DNA from: an uncultured Victivallales bacterium
GTDB lineage: Bacteria; Verrucomicrobiota; Lentisphaeria; Victivallales; UBA1829
Direction: 5' to 3'
DNA length: 41,466 nt
Assembly: GCA_944391115.1 (NCBI GenBank)
Contig: CALXSJ010000026.1
Coordinates: forward strand, 1-41,466
Shown: one piece after another, positions 25,544 through 33,066 of the stretch
Layout: the number at the start of each line of letters is the position of its first letter
Position numbering within the stretch: the stretch's first letter is position 1
Position numbers and translations under genes: made by a program
Notes under the pieces: generated by a model
Told to the model about the DNA's origin: nothing
Database searches by the model: none
The model's input: the letters and a program-made list of their open reading frames with translations, nothing else

Positions 25544-27009
25544 ACAATCTGCATTCTCTCACGCTCCGGCAGGCCGCCGAACTGCTTGCCGATGGCAGCA
25601 TCACTTCCTCAAAGCTCTGCGACGCGTATCTTGCCCGGATCGCGGAAGTCGAACCGGCCGTTCAGGCGCTGCTCTCGCTCAATGCAGACGCAGTGCGCTC
25701 TCAGGCGGAGGCATCCGACAAACGCCGCGCCGCGGGGAAGGCGCTGGGGCCGTTCGACGGCATTCCGGTCACACTCAAGGACAACATCGCGGCAAAGGGA
25801 TATCCCTGCACCTGCGCGTCCAGGATTCTCAAGGGATTTGTCTCCCCGTATGACGCAACGGTCACATGCAAACTCAAAAACGCGGGGTTCGTCCTGATGG
25901 GACGCGCCAACATGGACGAATTTGCAATGGGGTCCTCCTGCGAAAACAGCGCCTATCAGAAAACGAAAAATCCGCGCAACCATGACTGCGTTCCAGGCGG
26001 ATCAAGCGGCGGATCGGCCGCCGCCGTGGCCGCCGATGAAACCGTGATCGCGCTCGGTTCCGACACCGGCGGCTCAATCCGCCAGCCCGCGGCGTTCTGC
26101 GGCATCGTCGGAGTCAAACCGACCTATGGACGTGTTTCGCGTTACGGCCTTGTCGCCTTCGCCTCCTCGCTGGACCAGATCGGCCCGATGAGCAAAAGCG
26201 TCTACGACGCGGCGGCAATGCTCGACGTAATCTGCGGAATCGACCCGAAGGACACGACCAGCCTTCCCGCGCCGGCGCCGGAGGGCGGATTTGCAAAGGA
26301 TCTCGAAGACTTTGAAAAAGCGCCTTCGCTCAAGGGCCTCCGCATCGGCGTGCCGAAGGAGTATTTTGAGGTGGAAGGCATTTCCGGCGGCGTCAGAAAA
26401 GTCTGCGCGGAGGCAAAGGAAACGCTGCGCCGTCTCGGCGCGGAATTCGTGGACATCAGTCTGCCTCATACAAAATACGCGATGGCCTGCTATTACATCA
26501 TCGCGCCCGCGGAGGCCAGCGCGAATCTTGCGCGCTTCGACGGCATCCGCTACGGCTACCGCAGTCCGAACGCGACGGATCTGATCTCCACCTATCTGGA
26601 TTCCCGAGGAGAAGGGTTTGGCCCCGAAGTGACGCGCCGCATCATGCTCGGCACCTATGTGCTCAGCAGCGGCTACTACGACGCGTATTACGTCCGCGCC
26701 CAGAAGGTCCGCACGCTGATCCGGAAAGACTTCACGGAAGCGTTCCGCTCCTGCGACGTGATCTTCACGCCCGTCACCCCGGCGACCGCATTCCGCTTCG
26801 GGGAGAAATCCGATCCGATGCAGATGTATCTCTCGGACGTTTTCACGACGGCGCTGAACCTTGCCGGAACCTGCGGCATCAGCGTCCCCGCGGGAACGGA
26901 TGAAACGACAAAGATGCCCGTCGGCATCCAGCTGATCGCACCCGACCTTGCGGAAGCCCGAATGTTCCGCACCGCCCGCGCCTTCGAGCTGGAGCGGGAT
27001 AAGGTCTGA
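25540..27009 (+). CDS. gatA: Asp/Glu-tRNA amidotransferase subunit A
   Basis: A 489-aa glutamine amidase subunit. It releases ammonia from glutamine and passes it to GatB. The Ser-cisSer-Lys triad is complete: Lys80 (TLKDN), Ser155 (GGSSGGS) and Ser179 (DTGGSIRQP), each one residue beyond the Staphylococcus aureus numbering. Full length for the family. GAGGAGAG before the ATG lies inside gatC. It is the last gene of the PFK-gatC-gatA operon. A GC hairpin follows the stop. Confidence 0.97.
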   Translation: MNNLHSLTLRQAAELLADGSITSSKLCDAYLARIAEVEPAVQALLSLNADAVRSQAEASDKRRAAGKALGPFDGIPVTLKDNIAAKGYPCTCASRILKGFVSPYDATVTCKLKNAGFVLMGRANMDEFAMGSSCENSAYQKTKNPRNHDCVPGGSSGGSAAAVAADETVIALGSDTGGSIRQPAAFCGIVGVKPTYGRVSRYGLVAFASSLDQIGPMSKSVYDAAAMLDVICGIDPKDTTSLPAPAPEGGFAKDLEDFEKAPSLKGLRIGVPKEYFEVEGISGGVRKVCAEAKETLRRLGAEFVDISLPHTKYAMACYYIIAPAEASANLARFDGIRYGYRSPNATDLISTYLDSRGEGFGPEVTRRIMLGTYVLSSGYYDAYYVRAQKVRTLIRKDFTEAFRSCDVIFTPVTPATAFRFGEKSDPMQMYLSDVFTTALNLAGTCGISVPAGTDETTKMPVGIQLIAPDLAEARMFRTARAFELERDKV

Positions 27010-27065
27010 GAAAAGAGGACGCCTCTTCCTGCCTTCTCCGGAAAGCCGGTTCGCAAAACTAAAAT

Positions 27066-27096
27066 CGGGAATCCCCGCCCGCCGCGGGGATTCCCG
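27066..27096 (+). terminator. Hairpin after gatA
   Basis: CGGGAATCCCCGC (27066-27078) pairs perfectly with GCGGGGATTCCCG (27084-27096). There is no T run, so it may act as a weak terminator or as a 3'-end protecting hairpin. It lies 30 bases before the next start codon. Confidence 0.55.
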
Positions 27097-27125
27097 GTCA
27101 TCAGCTCAGCAAAAGGAAACGCCAG

Positions 27126-28127
27126 ATGAAACGGATCGCAATCGCGGGATGTGCGCATATCCACACTCCCAATTTCGTAAAAATCCTGAAAGCGCGGGAG
27201 GACGTGACCGTCACCGGCGTCTGGGATCATGACGCAAGGCGCGCGCGGGAAAATGCGGAACTTCTGAACACGAAACGCTATGATTCCGACGCGGAAATCT
27301 GGGACGATCCCGCCATTGACGCCGTCGTCATCTGCTCCGAGACGAACCGCCACCGGGAGCTGGTGCTCCGCGCCGCAAAAACAATGAAACACATCTTTGT
27401 CGAAAAACCGCTCGGATTCGCCGGCCGGGACGCGCTGGAAATGGCCGCGGCGATCGAAAAAGCAGGCATCCTGTTCCAGACCGGTTATTTCATGCGCGGC
27501 AATCCCGTGCATCTTTTTCTGAAACAGCAGATTGAAGCCGGCGTATTCGGCGTCATCACACGCATCCGCCACTCCAACTGTCACTGCGGCTCCCTCGGCG
27601 GCTGGTTCGACACACAGTGGCGCTGGATGGCCGATCCGGCAATTGCCGGATGCGGCGCATTCGGGGATCTCGGAACGCACTCCCTTGACATTCTGATGTG
27701 GTTTCTCGGCGTTCCGGAGCGGGTCGCAGCCGATATCCGGACGGTCACAGGCCGCTACGGAGCGGACTGCGACGAATCCGGAGAAGGACTGCTTCATTTC
27801 CCAGGCGGCACGATCGGAACGCTCGCGGGCGGCTGGGTCGATCTGGCCAATCCGGTCACGTGCGAAATCAGCGGCACGGAAGGGCATGCCGTCGTCGTCA
27901 ACGGACAGCTCTATTTCAAGAGCAACCACGTGACGGGCGCAGACGGCAAGGAGCCGTGGACGGCGCTTCCCTCCGAGTGGCCGCACGCGTTCGTTCTTTT
28001 TCTCGACGCGCTCGCGGGGAAAAAAGTCAAGCTTGTTTCCGCACGGGAGGCGGCGCTCCGCAGCGTCGTCATGGAAACGCTCTACCGGGCGGCAAAACAT
28101 ACGAGGTGGGAGACGATTGCATTTTAA
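27126..28127 (+). CDS. Gfo/Idh/MocA-family oxidoreductase
   Basis: A 333-aa dehydrogenase-like protein. The nucleotide-binding N-terminus reads AIAGCAHIHT in place of the usual GxGxxG. VEKPLGF (92-98) is the family lysine motif and GAFGDLGTHSLDILMWFLG (about 179-197) the substrate-domain motif. AAAGGAA upstream fixes the start. This GCAHIHTPNF-type N-terminus is a recognised sub-group among glycan-degrading bacteria; the substrate is not known to me. It follows gatA on the same strand after a hairpin, and the next gene starts 73 bases downstream. Confidence 0.85.
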   Translation: MKRIAIAGCAHIHTPNFVKILKAREDVTVTGVWDHDARRARENAELLNTKRYDSDAEIWDDPAIDAVVICSETNRHRELVLRAAKTMKHIFVEKPLGFAGRDALEMAAAIEKAGILFQTGYFMRGNPVHLFLKQQIEAGVFGVITRIRHSNCHCGSLGGWFDTQWRWMADPAIAGCGAFGDLGTHSLDILMWFLGVPERVAADIRTVTGRYGADCDESGEGLLHFPGGTIGTLAGGWVDLANPVTCEISGTEGHAVVVNGQLYFKSNHVTGADGKEPWTALPSEWPHAFVLFLDALAGKKVKLVSAREAALRSVVMETLYRAAKHTRWETIAF

Positions 28128-28200
28128 GCGCGAATCCCTGCGCAGAGGAGGGCCGTACTCTGTTCTGCGAGTCGTTTTCAGAATGAATCCGGAGGTATTT

Positions 28201-29304
28201 ATGAAGCACATGATGTTTGCACTGATCGCCGCGGCGGCAGCCGCGCTCCCGCTGAACGGAATCGAAGCGGATCAGCCGATGCCGGCCATCGACGCGGCAA
28301 AATGGTATACCGCTCCCGCCGCAATCCCGGCAAAAGGACTGGCGGCTGTCGTTCTGCTTGATATCGCCTCGGATGACGCGGTCAATACGCTCCGCATGCT
28401 GGAAAATCTCAGTGCGGAGCTGCCGGATGTCCGGTTTGCCGCCATCGCCATCAATCCGGTCAAAACCACCGACGCGGTCGTCCGGGACAACGGACCTTTC
28501 CAGATTCCCCTTGCAGCGGACAACAATCTGAAAAGCCGGAATCTGTTCGCGGAAACCGAATCACTCTTCCCCTATGCGGTGCTCGCCCGGGACGGCAAGG
28601 CGGCGTGGTCCGGACATCCGACGGAACTCGAATCCGTCATCAGAAAAGTCGCCGACGGCTCCTTCTCCATTTCCAGGCAGAAACGGATCGAGGCCATCCG
28701 TCAGGAGCTTCAGATGGCAATTCAGGCAGGTCTTCCGGAAGTCGTCTCCGCCTCCGCGGACAAAATCCTCCGGATCGCTCCGGACGACCGGATTGCGATT
28801 CAGGCAAAGCTCTTCGCCTTCAACGCCAGAGGAAAAATGGCGGATGCCGTTAAATTCATTCAGGAAATCTGTGAAAAAAATCCGAAGGACGCCAAGCTGC
28901 GCATGATGCAGCTGGACCTTCTTTTAAACCGGGGAGACACCTCCGCCTACCGCCAGGCCGTGGAGAAGGCGTTCCGCGATTTCGAGACGTCGCCGGACAA
29001 CAGTCTGGTCTTCCTGTGCGCCTACGCGCTGGAGAACTCCCCCTACGGCGTGCTCAACCCGGCCGTCACGCTCAGCTGCGCGGGGAAAGCATATGACAAG
29101 GTGAAAAATCTGAAAACACCGCTTGCCGCCGTCGCGCATGAAACTCTTGCTAGAATCCATGCTGAAACGGGAAATCCGGAAAAAGCCGTCGCACTCCAGG
29201 AAGCGGCGCTGGCCATCCGGAAAGGAACCCATCTGGAACAGGCTGCGGCAAACCGTCTCCGCTACTACAAGGAACTGACGGCCATGAAATCCGGGGCAAA
29301 ATAA
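28201..29304 (+). CDS. Secreted thioredoxin-fold protein with helical (TPR-like) repeats
   Basis: A 367-aa protein. Residues 1-23 are a signal peptide (MFALIAAAAAALPLNGIEA). Residues about 30-150 resemble the TlpA/thioredoxin fold (AVVLLDIASDDAVNTLRMLENL, then FPYAVLARDGKAAWSGHP) but have no CxxC, so no redox activity is expected. Residues about 160-350 are paired helices in TPR style (ILRIAPDDRIAIQAKLFAFNARGKMADAV, ending IHAETGNPEKAVALQEAA). GGAGG five bases before the ATG at 28201 fixes the start; the open frame extends upstream into the previous gene but is not credible. Its role is unknown; it is probably a periplasmic protein-protein interaction module. Confidence 0.75.
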   Translation: MKHMMFALIAAAAAALPLNGIEADQPMPAIDAAKWYTAPAAIPAKGLAAVVLLDIASDDAVNTLRMLENLSAELPDVRFAAIAINPVKTTDAVVRDNGPFQIPLAADNNLKSRNLFAETESLFPYAVLARDGKAAWSGHPTELESVIRKVADGSFSISRQKRIEAIRQELQMAIQAGLPEVVSASADKILRIAPDDRIAIQAKLFAFNARGKMADAVKFIQEICEKNPKDAKLRMMQLDLLLNRGDTSAYRQAVEKAFRDFETSPDNSLVFLCAYALENSPYGVLNPAVTLSCAGKAYDKVKNLKTPLAAVAHETLARIHAETGNPEKAVALQEAALAIRKGTHLEQAAANRLRYYKELTAMKSGAK

Positions 29305-29375
29305 CCGCCATTGCGCGGCACCGCTTTTCCGCATGCTCTTCGGGAATGATTCCCGCGGCAAAAAAATTTTCAAAA

Positions 29376-29393
29376 AATTAGTTAAGACTAATT
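29376..29393. promoter_or_regulatory. Operator-like palindrome 1 of the flavodoxin operon
   Basis: AATTAG-TTAAGA-CTAATT: perfect arms that extend to 7 bp (AATTAGT/ACTAATT). It lies just upstream of the predicted promoter. The same AATTAG-N6-CTAATT pattern recurs at 29472-29489. Geometry and the TTAG...CTAA core resemble sites of DtxR/MntR-type metal repressors (inference). Confidence 0.65.
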
Positions 29394-29415
29394 GAAATAT
29401 TCATTTCCCCTGCTA

Positions 29416-29424
29416 TGGTATACT
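29416..29424 (+). promoter_or_regulatory. Extended -10 promoter of the flavodoxin operon
   Basis: TGG-TATACT gives an extended -10 (TGn plus TATACT). No good -35 stands 17 bases upstream, which is usual for extended -10 promoters. Transcription would begin near 29431, between the two operators. Confidence 0.6.
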
Positions 29425-29427
29425 TTC

Positions 29428-29462
29428 AAAACGGGGAGCAACAGTGACTCCGTTTTTATTTT
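29428..29462 (+). other. Leader hairpin followed by a T-rich tract
   Basis: AAAACGGGGAG and CTCCGTTTT form a stem with one bulged G and a 9-base loop, followed by TATTTT. It falls at the predicted transcript 5' end. It may be an early terminator, or a 5' stabilising stem. Confidence 0.45.
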
Positions 29463-29471
29463 CGCAGCAGA

Positions 29472-29489
29472 AATTAGATTTAACTAATT
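29472..29489. promoter_or_regulatory. Operator-like palindrome 2 of the flavodoxin operon
   Basis: AATTAG-ATTTAA-CTAATT, extended to AAATTAG/CTAATTT. It is the same 18-base pattern as the site at 29376-29393, and lies 96 bases away, 18 bases before the start codon at 29508. Confidence 0.65.
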
Positions 29490-29507
29490 TTTATATGGAA
29501 ATCATCT

Positions 29508-30128
29508 ATGTCATGTGAATCTCACAAGAAGGATCTTCTCCGTTTTCTGATGGTCAAAACGGCGGCAGTCCGGGCGGGAGTCAAACCGGGCGCTCTGCTG
29601 CGTGTCCAGCGGTGCTACCGGATGTCCGGCGCAACGCAGAAGGATACAATCTGTCTTCATCAGCAGGAAATTCTTGCAGAATTGAAGCTCGCCTTCAGAA
29701 TCCTGAAAAAAGGGCCGGAAAGCGCGCTGGTGCTCTTTTATGCACCTCATCCTCTTGCGAACACTCTGCGCGCCGGACCGAACAGAATCTACCTGAAACA
29801 ATACGGTTATCCGGAAACCGGCGGAATCAGCCTTTATCTGGACGCTCTCGAAAGACGCTGTGGCGCGATGGCATTCCCGCACGAAGTCGGACTTTTCATC
29901 GGGTATCCGCTGAAGGATGTGGCGGGTTTCATGGAAAAGGCGCCGCGGACGCCGGTTGACCGCGGGGACTGGCAGGTATTCGGAGATCCCCGGGAATCAC
30001 TCCGCCTGATGCACCTTTACCGCTGCGCGGAGCGTCTCGCGGAAAAAATCATCGAAAGTTGTCAGAATATGGAAACGTGTCTTGAAAAAATCGCCAATAT
30101 CAACCTTCCTCAAACAGCAAGGAGTTAA
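29508..30128 (+). CDS. DUF3793 family protein
   Basis: A 206-aa protein matching DUF3793, a family seen mostly in anaerobes next to flavodoxin and iron-transport genes. Visible features are a GVKPGALLRV stretch near 24-33, ALVLFYAPHPLANTL near 73-87 and HEVGLFIGYPLKDVAGFM near 125-142, with conserved Cys and His in C(x)12MAFPHE-like spacing. No signal peptide or membrane segment is present. Biochemical function is unknown. It heads an operon with flavodoxin (six bases downstream), DUF2325 and a small PH-like protein, behind two matched palindromes. An iron- or metal-limitation role is likely by association. Confidence 0.8.
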   Translation: MSCESHKKDLLRFLMVKTAAVRAGVKPGALLRVQRCYRMSGATQKDTICLHQQEILAELKLAFRILKKGPESALVLFYAPHPLANTLRAGPNRIYLKQYGYPETGGISLYLDALERRCGAMAFPHEVGLFIGYPLKDVAGFMEKAPRTPVDRGDWQVFGDPRESLRLMHLYRCAERLAEKIIESCQNMETCLEKIANINLPQTARS

Positions 30129-30134
30129 AACAAA

Positions 30135-30629
30135 ATGGCAAACGTCAAAGTGATTTACGGCAGCAGCACCGGCAGCACGGAAAGCGCGGCGGCGCTCATC
30201 GCCGCCGCATTCGGAACGGAGGCAGTCAGCATCGCCAATGCAAGTGCGGAGGATTTTGAAGCGGATCTTCTGATTCTCGGAAGTTCGACATGGGGGCTCG
30301 GAGAACTTCAGGACGACTGGATCTCCGGCATCGCCATGCTGGACGGCCTGGACCTGACCGGACGGAAAGTCGCGGTCTTCGGGCTTGGCGACCAGAACGG
30401 CTTCCCCGATACATTTGCGGACGCAATGGGCATCCTCGCGGAAAAAGCGGAGGAACGCGGCGCGGCAATCATCGGGGAAACCTCATCGGCAGGCTATGCG
30501 CACAGTATCTCCGCAGCGGAAAAAGACGGGCACTTCCGCGGTCTGGCGCTGGATGACAACAATGAACCGGAAAAAACACCCGGCCGTATCGGAAGATGGG
30601 TGGAACAGCTGAAGGCCGCACTTGCCTGA
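30135..30629 (+). CDS. Long-chain flavodoxin
   Basis: A 164-aa FMN electron carrier that can replace ferredoxin when iron is scarce. The FMN phosphate loop is GSSTGSTES (9-17). The isoalloxazine-stacking loop is SSTWGLGELQDDW (about 54-66), with Trp57. GLGDQNGFPDTFADA (about 88-102) holds the Tyr/Asp-type second loop. The insertion in the last strand marks the long-chain type. AAGGAG nine bases before the ATG fixes the start. Its operon context (DUF3793 upstream, DUF2325 downstream, palindromes at the promoter) supports metal-dependent control. Confidence 0.95.
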   Translation: MANVKVIYGSSTGSTESAAALIAAAFGTEAVSIANASAEDFEADLLILGSSTWGLGELQDDWISGIAMLDGLDLTGRKVAVFGLGDQNGFPDTFADAMGILAEKAEERGAAIIGETSSAGYAHSISAAEKDGHFRGLALDDNNEPEKTPGRIGRWVEQLKAALA

Positions 30630-30709
30630 GCAGATAACGTTCCGGCCGGACGCGGAAGGACGCTGTCCGGCATTCTCCAGAGCGGAAGAAAGGGAAAAAG
30701 GAGATTTTC

Positions 30710-31156
30710 ATGAGCAGAAAAAAAAGACTCAACAGAAACCGGACCGCCTGCCCGTGCGCATGCACCGCGGAAGAGATGTCAGGATGCTGCACGCTCCAGC
30801 ATCTGAAAGTGGCGCTGATCGGCGGCCTGGACCGTCTGGAAAATCAGTATCGCTCGGTATTCGAATCGCTGGGCACGATGAAATTTTATTTTCATACCGG
30901 CTGCTGCAGCGGATCGGGCGCAAACCGTCTGCGCGCCTCCGCGCAGGATGCGGACATTGTGGTATTCATCACACGGGTCAACAGTCATAATGCGCTGAAC
31001 GTCATCAAGGGAATCTGCAGGAAAAGCGGAAAATCTTTCCTTGCATTGCGGGAAACCAATCCGGCGCTCGTCTCGAAAATTGTCACGCAGACATGGCACA
31101 GCAGGAAAATGCGCGGACCGCGGCCTGCACCGGTTGTCAAGGACAGCCTTCCATGA
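30710..31156 (+). CDS. DUF2325 small cysteine-rich protein
   Basis: A 148-aa protein. Residues about 31-130 match DUF2325: HLKVALIGGLDRLENQY, then FHTGCC, ADIVVFITRVNSHNALNVIK and KSFLALRETNP. The family has a Rossmann-like fold and unknown biochemistry, and often accompanies DUF3793 and flavodoxin. The N-terminus adds a cysteine cluster (Cys14, 16, 18, 26, 27) which, with Cys65, 66 and 103, could bind metal (inference). AAAAAGGAG precedes the start. The last eight codons lie in a segment that is duplicated at about 37.2 kb. Confidence 0.82.
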   Translation: MSRKKRLNRNRTACPCACTAEEMSGCCTLQHLKVALIGGLDRLENQYRSVFESLGTMKFYFHTGCCSGSGANRLRASAQDADIVVFITRVNSHNALNVIKGICRKSGKSFLALRETNPALVSKIVTQTWHSRKMRGPRPAPVVKDSLP

Positions 31157-31395
31157 GGGTTATGTTTCCGCTTGCAATCGGGAAACAAGGGGATATAGTA
31201 ATCCAGAAACTTTTATCCCACTCTTTCAGTAACAGGTTGTCCAACCGGACAGGAGGCGCATCATGCACACGTTCCGCGGCGGAATTCGAATCGGGAACTC
31301 ATCCTGGGATGCAATCAATTACACCTGGCCTTTTGCAAATGCCGCTTTCACCGAGGATGCACTCCGGTTTTCAATCGACTTCTTTTTTCTGAAAA
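31133..31395 (+). repeat. Parent copy of a duplicated segment
   Basis: From the last codons of the DUF2325 gene through the first 43 codons of the small PH-like gene, this sequence aligns to 37203-37608. Shared blocks include AGGTTGTCCAA, GGAGGCGCATCATGCA-like start-site DNA and GCGGCGGAATTCGAATCGGG. The other copy carries a 148-base insertion near its left end. Confidence 0.85.
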
Positions 31396-31577
31396 CCACC
31401 TGCATCCTTCCCTATCATGATATAAGTTGCGTATCTTCGGAAAAAGGATTTTTCCTGCAGGGGATACGGATCCGGCATCACTCGGATCTCATGCCGGAAT
31501 TCCTTCTTTTCTGGACGGGAAAACATCACTCGTTCCTGGAGGAATGCAGGAATCATTCCATCCCGGTCACGGCCTGA
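31263..31577 (+). CDS. Small PH-like domain protein (tentative)
   Basis: A 104-aa protein. From about residue 30 it reads like a bacterial PH-like fold: ALRFSIDFFFLKTTCILPYHDISCV, then GIRIRHHSDLMPEFLLFW and an ending helix HHSFLEECRNHSIPV. No signal peptide. AGGAGG six bases before the ATG is one of the strongest ribosome binding sites in the window and supports a real gene. It lies 106 bases after DUF2325 on the same strand and could be the fourth gene of that operon. A broken duplicate lies at 37482-37608. Function is unknown. Confidence 0.7.
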   Translation: MHTFRGGIRIGNSSWDAINYTWPFANAAFTEDALRFSIDFFFLKTTCILPYHDISCVSSEKGFFLQGIRIRHHSDLMPEFLLFWTGKHHSFLEECRNHSIPVTA

Positions 31578-31858
31578 TTTCGGGATCCGCAGCCGAGCGG
31601 CTGCGGAAGACATTCATTCACACAGGAGCCTTGCAGGGATTCTGCCTTTCAAGGGCGCATGCCAGAAGGACATCCTGTCCCGCCAGCACAGCTTGCGCAT
31701 AATTCGCAGGAACCCGCGGTTTCCGTCTCACGCTTTGAACACCCCGATACTGCCACCTCCATTTGTCATGCAGCAGTCTTCCCCGCTTTCACAGAATGAG
31801 TGTATAGCGGGAATATCCGAAACAACGCCGGAGATATCGCTGTTCTTCTCATGGCAGT
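31578..31858. other. Intergenic region with one hairpin
   Basis: Convergent gap between the small PH-like gene and the GntR regulator. It holds CCGCAGCCG-AG-CGGCTGCGG (31587-31606), a GC hairpin without a T run. Nothing else recognisable. Confidence 0.5.
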
Positions 31859-32896
31859 TCAATTGAAAAGGATGGGAATGCATTCCTCGTTGACAAGACT
31901 CGTTTCCACGAGTTCTTCCCGGGGGACTTCCAGTGAGGGATCCTCATTTCGGTCGATCAGATGTCTCGCGGCAAGCTCGCCCTGCCGCTCAGGATTCTGA
32001 TTTACCGTGGCAATCGGGAGATGGGTCACATCCCCGAATCCCGTCAGAGCAATCTTTCCGGGAATTTCCACACCGAGTTCCTGCCCTGCCCTGTGCAGAA
32101 GATCCGCACTGTTGTCTGAATCCGTGCAGATCAATGTCACTCCGGGATAGCGCGCAAGTATTTCCCGCAGACTCTGCTTCGCGTCTGAAAGAGAATTCGG
32201 AATTCCGTAAAAGGTTCTGGCGGAATAATCCCGGATCCCCGCCTCCTTCATCATGGCGTGAAATCCCCGGACCCGCGGTGCAATCGGCGCCTTCGATTCG
32301 AGATAAAAACGTTCTGAACTGTAAATGACAAAGTCACGATGGCCGCGACGCAGAATTGCCTCCATCATTCGTCTTCCCCCTTCATAATTGGCGCTGTTCA
32401 GAAAATGCAGATGCGGAATGGAATTTTCATGTTTCAAGGTGTAATCCAGACAGAAGACTTCGACACCTTCCGGCGGATGCAGAAGTCCGTATCCGCATGT
32501 GATGATTCCGCAGACATTCCGCTTGTGAAGCATGCTCAGACAAGCTTGAAAACGATCTGTTTCCGGAGCGAACACTGCAAGAAAATATCCCCGCCGCAAG
32601 CATTCCTCCTGCGCGCCCTTGCACAATCGGAGATGATAAGGGGAAAACCTTCCGAGAAATGCAATTATCCCATGCGGACGGAAAAGCTGTTCCGTGACAC
32701 GGGTCCCGGCACCGCGGTTCCCGCGCGTAAGATATCCGTTATCCGCCAGAACGGAAACGATCTTGTTCATCGTCAGTTTGCTGACACCGTAGTTATCCGC
32801 AAGATCCGCTTCTGACGGGAAGCGGCTTCCGGGCGCAAATGCCCCCTCCTCCAGGAGAGAGCGAAGTTCTGTCAGTATTTTTTCCGTGGCATTCAT
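31859..32896 (-). CDS. GntR-family regulator with LacI-type sugar sensor
   Basis: A 345-aa regulator. The GntR winged helix is in residues 4-68 (EKILTELRSLLEEGAFAPGS, then EADLADNYGVSKLTMNKIVS). From about 75 a LacI/periplasmic-binding-like sensor follows (GIIAFLGRFSPYHLRLCKGAQ, later GKIALTGFGDVTHLPIATVNQ). The effector is probably a sugar or oligosaccharide. It is divergent from the pseudopilin and glycoside-hydrolase genes, with 170 AT-rich bases between them holding a perfect palindrome, so it most likely controls that pair and itself. Confidence 0.9.
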   Translation of the reverse strand: MNATEKILTELRSLLEEGAFAPGSRFPSEADLADNYGVSKLTMNKIVSVLADNGYLTRGNRGAGTRVTEQLFRPHGIIAFLGRFSPYHLRLCKGAQEECLRRGYFLAVFAPETDRFQACLSMLHKRNVCGIITCGYGLLHPPEGVEVFCLDYTLKHENSIPHLHFLNSANYEGGRRMMEAILRRGHRDFVIYSSERFYLESKAPIAPRVRGFHAMMKEAGIRDYSARTFYGIPNSLSDAKQSLREILARYPGVTLICTDSDNSADLLHRAGQELGVEIPGKIALTGFGDVTHLPIATVNQNPERQGELAARHLIDRNEDPSLEVPREELVETSLVNEECIPILFN

Positions 32897-32975
32897 CCGT
32901 GGATTCCTTTTCTTTCGATTTCAAGTAATATATATCATAAAGTGATTAAATCAAGAAAAATTAAAAAAACATAAT

Positions 32976-33012
32976 TTTTTATATTGATTTCTCATATAAA
33001 ATATGATAATTT
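32976..33012 (+). promoter_or_regulatory. AT-rich divergent control region with palindrome
   Basis: TCATAT-AAA-ATATGA (32992-33006) is a perfect 15-base palindrome. It sits between a TTGATT -35 (32984-32989) and -10-like TAATTT (33007-33012, 17-base spacer) of the pseudopilin gene. It is a good candidate operator for the divergent GntR regulator. A second weaker ATCA-N5-TGAT repeat lies nearer the regulator gene. Confidence 0.5.
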
Positions 33013-33066
33013 TAGATATTAAACAAACAAAGGAGATTAATCAAAATAAAATATTGAGGAGGGAAA

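Noticed and set aside
26688-28211. A 507-codon open frame opposite gatA and the Gfo/Idh/MocA gene
   Set aside because: Antisense to two well-supported genes, with no ribosome binding site or domain.
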